From: Paraburkholderia silviterrae
GTDB lineage: Bacteria > Pseudomonadota > Gammaproteobacteria > Burkholderiales > Burkholderiaceae
Assembly: GCF_004353915.1 (NCBI RefSeq)
Contig: NZ_SMRP01000010.1
Coordinates: forward strand, 210,669 to 274,668
Reading direction: 5' to 3'
DNA: 64,000 nt
The notes under the pieces were generated by a model. That model had not been told where the DNA came from. It ran no database searches and was given only the letters and a program-made list of their open reading frames with translations. This document shows, in pieces, positions 45,491 to 53,530 of the stretch (within the stretch, counting starts at the first letter, position 1; each line of letters starts with the position of its first letter). The translations under genes and the position numbers were made by a program.

Positions 45491-46258
45491 ATGCATTCCG
45501 AATTCGATTTTCTGTTCGACACCTTGACTCGCCTGCTCGCCGCCGTTCCTGTGACGCTGGGTCTGTTCTTTTGCTCGATTGCGCTCGGCGGCACGCTATC
45601 GCTCGTGATCGTGGCGATGCGCGTCTCGCGGCACTGGCTGCCGAATCGGCTGGCTCGCGCGTACATCCTCGTGTTCCGCGGCTCACCGATTCTGATCCAG
45701 TTGTTTCTCGTCTACTACGGACTCGCGCAGTTCGGCGTGATCCGGCAGAGCTTTCTTTGGCCGCTCCTGCGCGAGCCGTATATGTGCGCGGTGTTGTCTC
45801 TTGCACTGTGCACGGCCGGCTACACCGCCGAGATCATCAGAGGCGGGCTGCTGGCCGTCCCGGTCGGCCAGATCGAAGCCGGCTATTCCATCGGCATGTC
45901 GGGCTTCACGCTGCTGCGCCGGGTCATCGGTCCCATTGCGCTGCGCCAGTGCCTGCCAGCCTATACGACCGAAGCGGTCCTGCAGGTGAAATCGACCGCG
46001 CTTGCCAGTCTCGTCACGGTATGGGAAGTCACGGGCGTCGCGCAACAAATCATCCAGCAGACCTATCGCACGAGCGAAGTCTTTCTCTGCGCCGCACTCA
46101 TTTACCTGCTCTTGAACTTCATCATCGTCCGGTGTTTTGGCTTGCTCGAATCGCGCCTGTCGCGTCATCTTCGGCCCATGCCAAATCGTTCGTCTTCCCA
46201 GGCAATTGGCCAGAATCCTGGACCGCCTGTCACTGATCCGCAACGCATCGCATCCTGA
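45491..46258 (+). CDS. Amino acid ABC transporter permease, HisM-like
   Basis: 255 residues from ATG 45491 (MHSEFDFLFDTLTRLL), which has GGAG 9 bp upstream; the in-frame TTG at 45473 overlaps the previous stop and is unlikely. FRGSPILIQLFLVYYGLAQFG and the EAA loop QIEAGYSIGMSGFTLLRRVIGPIALRQCLPAY identify it as the partner of the preceding permease. The C-terminal 20 residues are hydrophilic. Confidence 0.92.
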   Translation: MHSEFDFLFDTLTRLLAAVPVTLGLFFCSIALGGTLSLVIVAMRVSRHWLPNRLARAYILVFRGSPILIQLFLVYYGLAQFGVIRQSFLWPLLREPYMCAVLSLALCTAGYTAEIIRGGLLAVPVGQIEAGYSIGMSGFTLLRRVIGPIALRQCLPAYTTEAVLQVKSTALASLVTVWEVTGVAQQIIQQTYRTSEVFLCAALIYLLLNFIIVRCFGLLESRLSRHLRPMPNRSSSQAIGQNPGPPVTDPQRIAS

Positions 46259-46284
46259 CCCACGATTTATCTTCGGAGATATCC

Positions 46285-47076
46285 ATGAGCAAGCCGCTCC
46301 CCATTGCATTGTCGGTCAAAGACATTCATAAATCATTCGGCAAACATAGCGTCCTGAATGGCATTTCGCTCGATGCGCGCGAAGGCGATGTGATCTCCAT
46401 CCTGGGCGCGAGCGGGTCGGGCAAAAGCACGCTGCTGCGTTGCATGAACCTGCTCGAGACGCCAGACGACGGCTCGATTGCGCTCGCTGGCGAGCAATTG
46501 ACGCTCGTACGCCGGCGCGACGGCAAGCTGCATGCGGGTAATCGACAGCAGGTCGACCGGGTTCGCTCGCAGATTGGCATGGTGTTCCAGAACTTCAATC
46601 TGTGGTCCCATATGACCGTGCTCGAGAACCTGATTGAAGGGCCGGTGCGTGTACTGAAACGCAGCCGCGCAGAGGCCATCGAGGAAGCCGAGGCGTTGCT
46701 TGCGAAAGTCGGCCTCGCGGAAAAGTGTGCGCACTACCCCGCGCATTTGTCGGGCGGGCAGCAGCAGCGAGTCGCCATCGCGCGTGCGCTTGCCATGCAT
46801 CCCAAAGTCATGCTGTTCGATGAGCCGACTTCGGCGCTCGACCCCGAACTCGTGGGCGAGGTCCTGCGCGTGATGAGAACGCTAGCGGAAGAAGGTCGGA
46901 CCATGCTGGTGGTGACGCATGAGATGGGGTTTGCGCGGCATGTTTCCAACCGTGTGATGTTTTTGCATCAGGGGCAAGTTGATGTCGATGGTACGCCCAG
47001 CGAAGTGTTTGATGAGCTTCGCTCGGCGCGCTTTAGTCAATTCGTTTCGAGCCACAATGACCGTGCCGCGCATTGA
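46285..47076 (+). CDS. Amino acid ABC transporter ATP-binding protein, HisP-like
   Basis: A 263-residue ATPase: Walker A GASGSGKSTLLRCMNLLE near residue 43, signature LSGGQQQRVAIARALAMHPK near 155, Walker B VMLFDEPTSALDPE near 176, switch His in VVTHEMGFARHVS. The insert RRRDGKLHAGNRQQVDRVRSQIGMVFQNFNLWSHMT is typical of HisP/OccP proteins of basic amino acid and opine importers. It ends the three-gene transporter operon; the cognate binding protein is encoded on the other strand at 41564-42421. Confidence 0.94.
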   Translation: MSKPLPIALSVKDIHKSFGKHSVLNGISLDAREGDVISILGASGSGKSTLLRCMNLLETPDDGSIALAGEQLTLVRRRDGKLHAGNRQQVDRVRSQIGMVFQNFNLWSHMTVLENLIEGPVRVLKRSRAEAIEEAEALLAKVGLAEKCAHYPAHLSGGQQQRVAIARALAMHPKVMLFDEPTSALDPELVGEVLRVMRTLAEEGRTMLVVTHEMGFARHVSNRVMFLHQGQVDVDGTPSEVFDELRSARFSQFVSSHNDRAAH

Positions 47077-47998
47077 TAGGGCGGCGCCGGGATTTGCGGA
47101 GGCAAGTGGACGGCTATCGTGAGAAAGCCGCTGTCGGCGCGGCGGCTCGTGAAAGTCGGGCGTCGCGACGGCATGCGCGCAGTTGCTTGGCGAGTGTTTT
47201 TGGATTGCTATTCCTTAGGGTTGGCGTGGTTCTTGGTGGCGTTGGCATTTCCTTGTTTTCATGTAGGTATATTTGTGTTGCCCCTGTGCGGGGCGGCACC
47301 TACTTTTCTTTGCAGCCGCAAAGAAAAGTAGGCAAAAGAAAGCGGCTCAAACCGCCAGTGTGACGCAGTCCACCACTGCCCTGTAAATCGGAGCGGCTCC
47401 GGGGCATCCGTCTCCTCGCACATTCAGCCTTAGTGACAAGGGGCTCATCCTTCCCGCCACGCGCTACGCGCGGGCGGAAGGGTCTGCAAGGAAAACCGGG
47501 CGTGCTGCGCGGCGATTGCGCAGGAATGCTGCCGGGATAATACGCTGGAGTCCTACTGATACGAGTGCATCCCACTGGTTTTGGTTATGCCCCACGGCGC
47601 GCGAAGCGCCGCCGGATGGATGAGCCCTTTGTCACTCCGGCGGAGGGCGAGTGGCGACAGACGCCCCGGAGCCACTCCGATTAAAGGTTAGTGGTCCACT
47701 GCGTCACACTGGCGGTTTGAGCGGCTTTCTTTTGCCTACTTTTCTTTGCCGCTGCAAAGAAAAGTAGGTGCCGCCCCGCACAGGGGTAACACTAATAGAC
47801 CGACATGAAAACAAGGAAAGGCCAAAATCAACGCCAACGGCCCACAATATCGAGCCTTGCGCCCGAGATCCTCGATTCTTGAGGACGGTTACGCTCATTG
47901 CAATTACCGACGAATGCCTGACTATCTTTAACAGTTAGCGCGGTTAGCAAAGCAAGAGTCCGGAGATTACTCATCACGCAGCGCGTTCGTACCTAACG
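47077..47998. other. 922-bp gene-poor gap carrying a palindromic repeat element
   Basis: No convincing gene. Most of the gap (about 47238-47838) is a long imperfect inverted repeat that recurs at the right end of the window. The flanks 47077-47237 and 47839-47998 show nothing recognisable. Confidence 0.7.
47238..47838. repeat. ~600-bp near-palindromic repeat element, copy 1
   Basis: The left arm (about 47238-47460) is repeated in inverted orientation on the right (about 47605-47838). Within it a small inner palindrome, CCTACTTTTCTTTGC...GCAAAGAAAAGTAGG, occurs in both arms. The arms are nearly identical in the outer 130 bp and then diverge toward a loop of about 150 bp. Copy 2 begins at 63533 in the same orientation and is collinear at a constant offset of 16,295 bases over 47281-47705. 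A 91-codon minus-strand open frame (47300-47575) is kept in both copies, but its sequence looks like a by-product of the repeat. There is no transposase, so it is a non-autonomous or structural repeat. Confidence 0.85.
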
Positions 47999-48733
47999 TC
48001 AGGCAGCCGGCGCGACGCAAGCGCCTCCGATACCATGCCGCGCGAGCGACGCCGCAACAAATCCCGATACCTTCATCACCTCAACGAATTCACCGAGCAC
48101 GGCAGCGGCGCGCGGGCCCCGGCTCTTCGCCACGCCCATCGCCTGGCGGATCACCATGAAGCGCTCATCGAGCAGACGCAACCCGGGCGTCTTGCGCGCG
48201 TCCGCTTCGAGCTGCTGCTTCACGCCCGCCGCCACTTCGAGGCCCTGCTCGAGGAACGTCTGCACAACGGTGGGCGACGTTGGCGCGCGCACGATTTGCG
48301 CGGCCTTCAACTCACGCGTGAGAAAGAGGTCGTACGCACTGCCCTTGCCGACCGCGACGCGATTGTGCGGCTGATCCGCTTGCGCATTGGTACGTACAGG
48401 CGATTCATCGCGCACCAGATAGAATCCTTCGATCAACACATAAGGCGCGGTGAACGCGATTGTCTCCCCGCGCTTGGGATCGACGGCAAAGAACCCGAAA
48501 TCGGCGCGCTCTTCGCTCACGGCTTCCACCGACTTGGCCGCCGTGTCCAGCACGACCAGTTCGAGCGGCACGCCAAGATGCTGTGCGAAAGCCCGCGCGA
48601 GATCGACGGACACGCCAAACGGTTCGCCCGTTTCCGGGTCGCGATTCACGAGGATGGGATTGCCGAGATTGATGGACGCGCGCAGCGTCCCGGTGGGCGC
48701 GAATGCTTCGACGATGGCGGAATCGATATTCAT
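47999..48733 (-). CDS. Family 3 solute-binding-like protein without signal peptide
   Basis: About 244 residues from MNIDSAIVEAFAPTGTLRASINLGNPILV. The body has the type 3 binding-protein pattern: GVSVDLARAFAQHLGVPLELVVLDTAAKSVEAVSEERADFGFFAVDPKRGETIAFTAPYVLIEG, then VGKGSAYDLFLTRELKAAQIVRAPTSP. No hydrophobic leader is present at either possible start, so it is probably cytoplasmic. Such proteins may be enzymes (cyclohexadienyl dehydratase-like) or ligand sensors rather than transport components. It stands alone between the repeat element and the YbaK-type gene. Confidence 0.75.
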   Translation of the reverse strand: MNIDSAIVEAFAPTGTLRASINLGNPILVNRDPETGEPFGVSVDLARAFAQHLGVPLELVVLDTAAKSVEAVSEERADFGFFAVDPKRGETIAFTAPYVLIEGFYLVRDESPVRTNAQADQPHNRVAVGKGSAYDLFLTRELKAAQIVRAPTSPTVVQTFLEQGLEVAAGVKQQLEADARKTPGLRLLDERFMVIRQAMGVAKSRGPRAAAVLGEFVEVMKVSGFVAASLARHGIGGACVAPAA

Positions 48734-48865
48734 GAGTAGCAAGGCGTGCTCCGCGCGCGACCGGCGCGGCTCAGTGCGAGGACGTCGCCGGAACCCCGGC
48801 GCAGCGCATTATCGCACTGCGGCAGCCAGTCGTCGAAAACTGGCGCCGCAGGCCTGAACTTCACT

Positions 48866-49384
48866 TCACTGCCGTCCGCTCATGCTGCTCATGCCACTCA
48901 TGGCGGCCATGCCGCGCATGCGTCGCGAGAAATGCGTGCGCTCGGCGTCGTCCATCAACGCCAGAAACTGATCCGAGTCCATGTGGATCAGCTCTTCATG
49001 GTCGCCAGCCTCGAAATAGATATCGGGTTGCTCCGCAAGGCTCGCTTCGAGGTAGGTTTTCATGCCATAAGCCATGCAGATCGGCGGCAATGCGCCCGCA
49101 TCGCAGTCCTTGAACAGCTCGCGCAGCTCGACTTCGGTGGCGAGCGAGAGCCGGCGTCCCGTCTTGCTCCATAGCTCGGAGAGCTGCACGGCATAGGTCG
49201 AGGGCAGCACGGCGGCCACATAGCCGTCTTCGTCTTCGAGCAGCACGGTTTTCGCGAGACGGTCACCCGGTACGTGCGCCGCAGCCGCCGTTTCCATGCT
49301 GGAATGGCTGTATGGGTGACGCACGACTTCGTAGCGGGAACCTTTGCTGCGCAGGCGCTCCTGCAGGGTAGGCGACATCGACAT
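48866..49384 (-). CDS. YbaK/ProX-type aminoacyl-tRNA deacylase domain protein
   Basis: 172 residues. AGGAGG lies 7 bp before ATG 49384. The YbaK/aa-tRNA-editing fold is recognisable: YEVVRHPYSHSSMETAAAAHVPGDRLAKTVLLEDEDGYVAAVLP with the conserved Lys, SLATEVELRELFKDCDAGALPPICMAYGMKTYLE. Relatives hydrolyse mischarged tRNAs (for example Cys- or Ala-tRNAPro). The last 20 residues are Met/Ser-rich and not part of the domain. It is a single-gene unit between a binding-protein-like gene and an FAD oxidoreductase. Confidence 0.85.
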   Translation of the reverse strand: MSMSPTLQERLRSKGSRYEVVRHPYSHSSMETAAAAHVPGDRLAKTVLLEDEDGYVAAVLPSTYAVQLSELWSKTGRRLSLATEVELRELFKDCDAGALPPICMAYGMKTYLEASLAEQPDIYFEAGDHEELIHMDSDQFLALMDDAERTHFSRRMRGMAAMSGMSSMSGRQ

Positions 49385-49546
49385 GGCACACCTCCTGTCG
49401 AAAACCTGGAAGGGAATGAAACGCTGGTGTCTATCCAGAATAGGTCACTCGCGGCCAATAAGCACGCCGGCATCGGCAAGCCGCCCGGCTTTGGCGTGCG
49501 GGCCCGCCGCACGCCTGCATCGACCGTGCCCGCAGTGCGCTACGAC

Positions 49547-52027
49547 TCAGCCTTTCACGCGCAGCGCGCGCGGATCGTACGGCGCGCTCAGATGCACGGT
49601 TGCCGCGATCTGCTCGCCAGCCACGTCGATCGTATAGCGTCCGCCAGCGAGCCAGGCAGCGTCCACTGCGCCGTCCGTGCGCGACAGAAAGCCCATCGCC
49701 ACCGGGCAGCCGAGCGTATGGCCGAAAGCCGCCGACGTGACCGAGCCCACCGGCTCGCCGTCGCGCAGAATCGCCTCGCCGCCCCACAGCATGCACTCGC
49801 TCGCGCCAACGGCTGTGAGCACGACGAGCCGGCGCTGCAACGGCTGGTTACGCAAACGCAGGAGCGCTTCGCGGCCGCGGAAAGGAATGTCTTTGTCGAG
49901 CTTGCACGCGAAGGCGAGACCGGCCTCGAAGGGGTTGCAGTCGGGCGAAAGCTCGCGGCCCCATGCGCGGTAGCCTTTTTCGATCCGCAGCGAATCGATC
50001 GCGTAGTAGCCGGCATTGACGAGTCCGAACGCCTTGCCCGCTGCGTGCAGGGTCTCGTAGACGCCAACCGCGAACTCGACGGGCACGTACAGCTCCCAGC
50101 CCAGCTCGCCCACATAGGTGAGCCGCGTCGCGCGCACCGTCGCGTAGCCGATGTCGACCTCGCGGCTTTGACCGAACGGGAAAGCCTCGGGGCCCCAGTC
50201 GGCCTTCGACACGCTTTGCAGCAGCGCGCGCGACTGCGGCCCCATCACGGCGAGCACGGCGTACTGGCTCGTCACGTCCACGAGCACGCAATGGCGATCG
50301 GCAGGAATCGCCTTCTCCAGATAGTCGAGATCGCGCGTCGCCTGGGCTGAGCCGGTCACCACGAGGTACTGATCGTCGGCGAGGCGCGTGAGCGTGAGAT
50401 CCGACTCGTAAGTGCCGCGCTCGTTTAGCAACCCTGAATAGATGGTGGAGCCCACCGGCACCGCGACGTCGTTCGCGACGATCCCCTGCAGCACCGCTTC
50501 GGCATCGCGCCCTTTCACGAGCAGCTTCGCAAACGAGGTCATGTCGAAGAGCGCGACGCCCTCGCGGCAGGCGCGGTGCTCCGCGCCGCTCCACGGCAGC
50601 CAGTTCTGCTGGCCGAACGCATAGTCGATGCGCGCCTCGTCGGGGCTCGGCGCGAAGAAGTTCGCGCGCTCCCAGCCCATCTTGCTGCCGAAGCACGCGC
50701 CGTCCGCCGCGAGCGGCGCATAGAGCGGCGAGCGGCGGAACGGGCGCGCGGTGTCGAGCTCGCGGTTCGGCCAGGGCATCGCATAGTGCAGCCCGAGCGT
50801 TTCCTTCACGCGGTCGTGCAGCCACGTGTCGTTGCCGTTGAAGCGCGCGAAGCGGCGGATGTCGACGGGCCACAGGTCCATGGTCGGCTCGCCGGCCACG
50901 ATCCACTCGGCGAGCGCCATGCCCGCCCCGCCCGCCGAGGCGATGCCCATCGAGTTGAAGCCCGCCCCCACGAAAAAGCGCCGCAACTCGGGCGCCTCGC
51001 CCACGATGAAGTTGTTGTCCGGCGTGAACGATTCCGGCCCGTTATAGAACTGGCGGATCTGCGCGGTTTCGAGCGCGGGCACGCGCTGCAGCGCGTTTTC
51101 CATCAGGATTTCGAACTGATCCCAGTCGTCGGGGAGCAACTGGAACTCGAAATTCTCCGGGATTCCGTTCATGCCCCACGGCTTCGCATTGGGCTCGAAG
51201 CCCCCCATCACGAGGCCGCCCACTTCCTCCTTGAAGTAGATGAAGCCGTCCGGATCGCGCATGACCGGCAGATCGGGATGCACGCCGGCAATGCGCTCGG
51301 TCACGATGTAGTAATGCTCAGCCGAATGCAGCGGCACGGTCACGCCGCACATGCGGCCGACCGCCTTTGCCCATTGCCCCGCGCAGTTGACGACGATCTC
51401 CGCATGCAGCGTGCCCTCCTCGCCGTCCTTGTTGCGCCACGACACGCCAGTGGCGGCGCGCCCCGCTGGCGTCTGGGCGGTGTGGACCGCAGTGATGCGC
51501 GTGTTCTCGACAATGCGCGCGCCGCGCTGCCGGGCCCCGCGCGCGAGCGACTGCGTGAGGTCGGTCGGATTCGCCTTGCCGTCGCCTGGCAGCCAGACCG
51601 CGCCGAGCAGGTCGTCGGTGCGCATCACGGGCCACAGCTCGCCGGCCTCGCGCGGCCCGATCACGTCGCAGACCACACCGTAGGCCCGCGCGGAGGCCGC
51701 CGTGCGCTTGAGCTGCGTCATTCGCTCTTTCGTGCGCGCCACCGAGAGCGACCCGCACTGCTTCCAGCCCGTGGCCAGCCCCGTCTCGGCTTCTAGCTCG
51801 GCGTACAGCGCCGTCGAGTAGCGGATCAGCTGGGTCATGCTCTGCTGGGAGCGCAGCTGGCCGACGAGGCCCGCGGCGTGCCACGTGGTGCCGCACGAGA
51901 GCGTGCCTTGCTCGAGCAGGACGACGTCGCGCCAGCCGAGCTTGGTCAGGTGATACGCAACGGAACAACCGACGATACCGCCGCCGACGATGACGACTTT
52001 GGCATGCGTGGGAACTGGAGTGGACAT
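49547..52027 (-). CDS. Dimethylglycine/sarcosine dehydrogenase-like FAD oxidoreductase with GcvT domain
   Basis: 826 residues from ATG 52027. The N-terminal half is a DAO-type FAD domain: VVIVGGGIVGCSVAYHLTKLGWRDVVLLEQGTLSCGTTWHAAGLVGQLR (GxGxxG and the flavinylation-type HAAG region) and FFVGAGFNSMGIASAGGAGMALAEWI. The C-terminal half is a glycine-cleavage T/aminomethyltransferase domain (VALFDMTSFAKLLVKG, LGWELYVP, NAGYYAIDSLRIEKGYRAWGREL) that binds tetrahydrofolate and captures the one-carbon unit. Family members oxidatively N-demethylate dimethylglycine or sarcosine. It is divergent from a DeoR regulator beside the phosphonate operon, so an N-methylated aminophosphonate is a reasonable alternative substrate. 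Confidence 0.85.
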   Translation of the reverse strand: MSTPVPTHAKVVIVGGGIVGCSVAYHLTKLGWRDVVLLEQGTLSCGTTWHAAGLVGQLRSQQSMTQLIRYSTALYAELEAETGLATGWKQCGSLSVARTKERMTQLKRTAASARAYGVVCDVIGPREAGELWPVMRTDDLLGAVWLPGDGKANPTDLTQSLARGARQRGARIVENTRITAVHTAQTPAGRAATGVSWRNKDGEEGTLHAEIVVNCAGQWAKAVGRMCGVTVPLHSAEHYYIVTERIAGVHPDLPVMRDPDGFIYFKEEVGGLVMGGFEPNAKPWGMNGIPENFEFQLLPDDWDQFEILMENALQRVPALETAQIRQFYNGPESFTPDNNFIVGEAPELRRFFVGAGFNSMGIASAGGAGMALAEWIVAGEPTMDLWPVDIRRFARFNGNDTWLHDRVKETLGLHYAMPWPNRELDTARPFRRSPLYAPLAADGACFGSKMGWERANFFAPSPDEARIDYAFGQQNWLPWSGAEHRACREGVALFDMTSFAKLLVKGRDAEAVLQGIVANDVAVPVGSTIYSGLLNERGTYESDLTLTRLADDQYLVVTGSAQATRDLDYLEKAIPADRHCVLVDVTSQYAVLAVMGPQSRALLQSVSKADWGPEAFPFGQSREVDIGYATVRATRLTYVGELGWELYVPVEFAVGVYETLHAAGKAFGLVNAGYYAIDSLRIEKGYRAWGRELSPDCNPFEAGLAFACKLDKDIPFRGREALLRLRNQPLQRRLVVLTAVGASECMLWGGEAILRDGEPVGSVTSAAFGHTLGCPVAMGFLSRTDGAVDAAWLAGGRYTIDVAGEQIAATVHLSAPYDPRALRVKG

Positions 52028-52101
52028 GGGGATGGGCCTCGATGCGAAAGGAAATGACGTGGCGAGGAATTCTGGCAGTGAATTTTGACAAGCCAAAGAA
52101 T

Positions 52102-52131
52102 GCAACATAAAACAACAAAAAACAACATCGA
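52102..52131 (-). promoter_or_regulatory. Candidate operator: three 10-bp direct repeats upstream of the FAD gene
   Basis: On the plus strand GCAACATAAA, ACAACAAAAA and ACAACATCGA follow each other without gaps. Read toward the FAD gene the unit is TTTWTGTTGY. It is 75-104 bp before that start. The same kind of repeat occurs before the DeoR and phnW genes. Confidence 0.55.
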
Positions 52132-52289
52132 AACCGCGTATCCCGTCTATCCGGGTGGTGTCATGACCACGCTCCGCTGCGCGGCAGCGTCGGCCCGCGG
52201 TGTGCTGCTTGCTCCCGATGTGGCGGATTTCACGGCTTTCCACCCCTGTCATTTGGCGTAAGCCGCCAGGCGGAATCGAAGTTCGCGGC

Positions 52290-52309
52290 ATTTTGTGGTA
52301 TTTTGTGGC
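52290..52309 (+). promoter_or_regulatory. Candidate operator: two 10-bp direct repeats upstream of the DeoR gene
   Basis: ATTTTGTGGT is followed directly by ATTTTGTGGC, so the core TTTTGTGG repeats once per helical turn. It lies about 120 bp before the DeoR start, consistent with autoregulation. DeoR-family operators are commonly short T-rich direct repeats. Confidence 0.55.
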
Positions 52310-52428
52310 TTAACACGTGCTGGCACCAGGAACGGCGTGCCGCGCCACACCTGGCCGGCCGCACCTCGCCGACCCCGCCTGGGCGGCCCCACCTAGGCGG
52401 CCCCGAGCTTTTCCCGAGAACCGACACC

Positions 52429-53250
52429 ATGGCCGATAACCACTCAGTCCCGCCCGTTGCGCCGGCCGCACTGCTGAACCGGCGTCTCGCCGTCGGCCGC
52501 ATCGATTACATCCTGCAAAGCCTCGACGCGAGCGGCTCGGTGAGCGTCGCGGACATGTCGGCCACGCTCGGGGTCTCGCGCGAAACGATCCGGCGCGACC
52601 TGAAGACCCTGGCCGAGCAGGGCCGCCTCTCCCTCGTGCATGGCGGCGCCGCGAAGCGGCCGCAAGACGAGCCGTCGCTCGCCACGCGCGAGGCGGCCAA
52701 CGCCATGGGCAAGGCGGCGATCGGCGCGGCAGCCGCACGGCTCGTAGCCAACGGCATGGTCGTGCTGATCGACTCGGGCTCGACCACGCTCGGTCTCGCG
52801 GCCTCGCTCGCGAACCACAGCGACCTCACGGTCATCACCAACAGCCTGCCGATCGCGCTGCTGCTATGCCGCTCGCCGGGCGTGAAGGTCATCATGCTCG
52901 GTGGCGACATCGAGCCCAACGACGAGGCGGCATTCGGCGTCGAGACCATGGCGGCGCTCGCGCATTTCCGCTGCGACCTCGTGTTTCTCGGCGTGGGCGG
53001 CATCTCGCCCGAAGGCGAATTCACCGACTATTCGCGTCTGGCCGCCGAGCAGCGGCACCTCATGATGAAAGCGGGTAAAGAGGTCTACGTGCTTGCGGAC
53101 CACAGCAAGTTCGAGCAAGGCACGCCGGTGCGGATCGCCCCGGTGCCGCACATCGCCGGGCTGATCGTCGATGCGCCGCCGCCCGCGCGCATGGCCCGCG
53201 TGTTCGCGCAGAACCAGTGGAGCGTGATCGTCGCCAGCGGCCAAAGCTGA
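52429..53250 (+). CDS. DeoR-family transcriptional regulator
   Basis: 273 residues from ATG 52429; longer starts run into the low-complexity GC-rich leader. The DeoR HTH is RIDYILQSLDASGSVSVADMSATLGVSRETIRRDLKTLAEQGRLSLVHGGA (about 24-74). The sugar-isomerase-like effector domain follows (VLIDSGSTTLGLAASL, LTVITNSLPIALLL, VIMLGGDIEPNDEAAFG, DLVFLGVGGISPEGEFTDYS, VYVLADHSKFEQ). Effectors are usually phosphorylated metabolites, which fits a phosphonate pathway. It lies 280 bp before phnW on the same strand and is divergent from the FAD/GcvT oxidoreductase. Confidence 0.92.
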   Translation: MADNHSVPPVAPAALLNRRLAVGRIDYILQSLDASGSVSVADMSATLGVSRETIRRDLKTLAEQGRLSLVHGGAAKRPQDEPSLATREAANAMGKAAIGAAAARLVANGMVVLIDSGSTTLGLAASLANHSDLTVITNSLPIALLLCRSPGVKVIMLGGDIEPNDEAAFGVETMAALAHFRCDLVFLGVGGISPEGEFTDYSRLAAEQRHLMMKAGKEVYVLADHSKFEQGTPVRIAPVPHIAGLIVDAPPPARMARVFAQNQWSVIVASGQS

Positions 53251-53426
53251 CGCGCCTTCGCATATCGCAATCCCTCGCGGCGGCCGGCGCCGCCTGCCTC
53301 TTCTCCCCCGCATCGATTCCCGCTTTTCTCTGCGCTCCCAACACGGCGAGCGTGCCGCACAGGCACGCCGCCGCTGGCCGTTTGCGCTCGAAGCGCCGCC
53401 TTCGGCGTATCGGTATATCTCCTGGG

Positions 53427-53466
53427 TATGTGGCAATTTATGGCGTATTGACTGTTTTTGTTGCAA
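53427..53466 (+). promoter_or_regulatory. Candidate operator/promoter repeats upstream of phnW
   Basis: TATGTGGCAA (53427) and TTTATGGCGT (53437) are 10 bp apart, and TTTGTTGCAA recurs at 53457, two turns on. They resemble the repeats before the DeoR and FAD genes. The last one ends 64 bp before the phnW ATG. Confidence 0.5.
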
Positions 53467-53530
53467 GTCGTAAAGTGGGTTTAACAATGCAGTGACGTAG
53501 TGTCAGAACCGACCTTCACGGAGACACCTC

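Larger units (their letters stand above)
52028..52428. other. Divergent promoter region, FAD oxidoreductase / DeoR regulator
   Basis: A 401-bp gap with no gene. It holds two sets of 10-bp-period direct repeats, annotated separately, one near each divergent gene, plus a GC-rich leader before the DeoR start with repeated CGGCC(C/G)CACCT-like runs (about 52345-52400). Confidence 0.6.

Noticed and set aside
47300..47575. A 91-codon minus-strand open frame, also preserved at 63595-63870
   Set aside because: It lies wholly within the palindromic repeat, has no start signal, and conservation is explained by the DNA repeat. Kept as a remark in the repeat entry rather than as a gene.
52303..52428. 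N-terminal extension of the DeoR gene and similar extension of the FAD gene (to 52291)
   Set aside because: The added residues are Pro/Gly/Arg-rich leader translation covering the operator repeats; homology starts at MADNH and MSTPVPT respectively.
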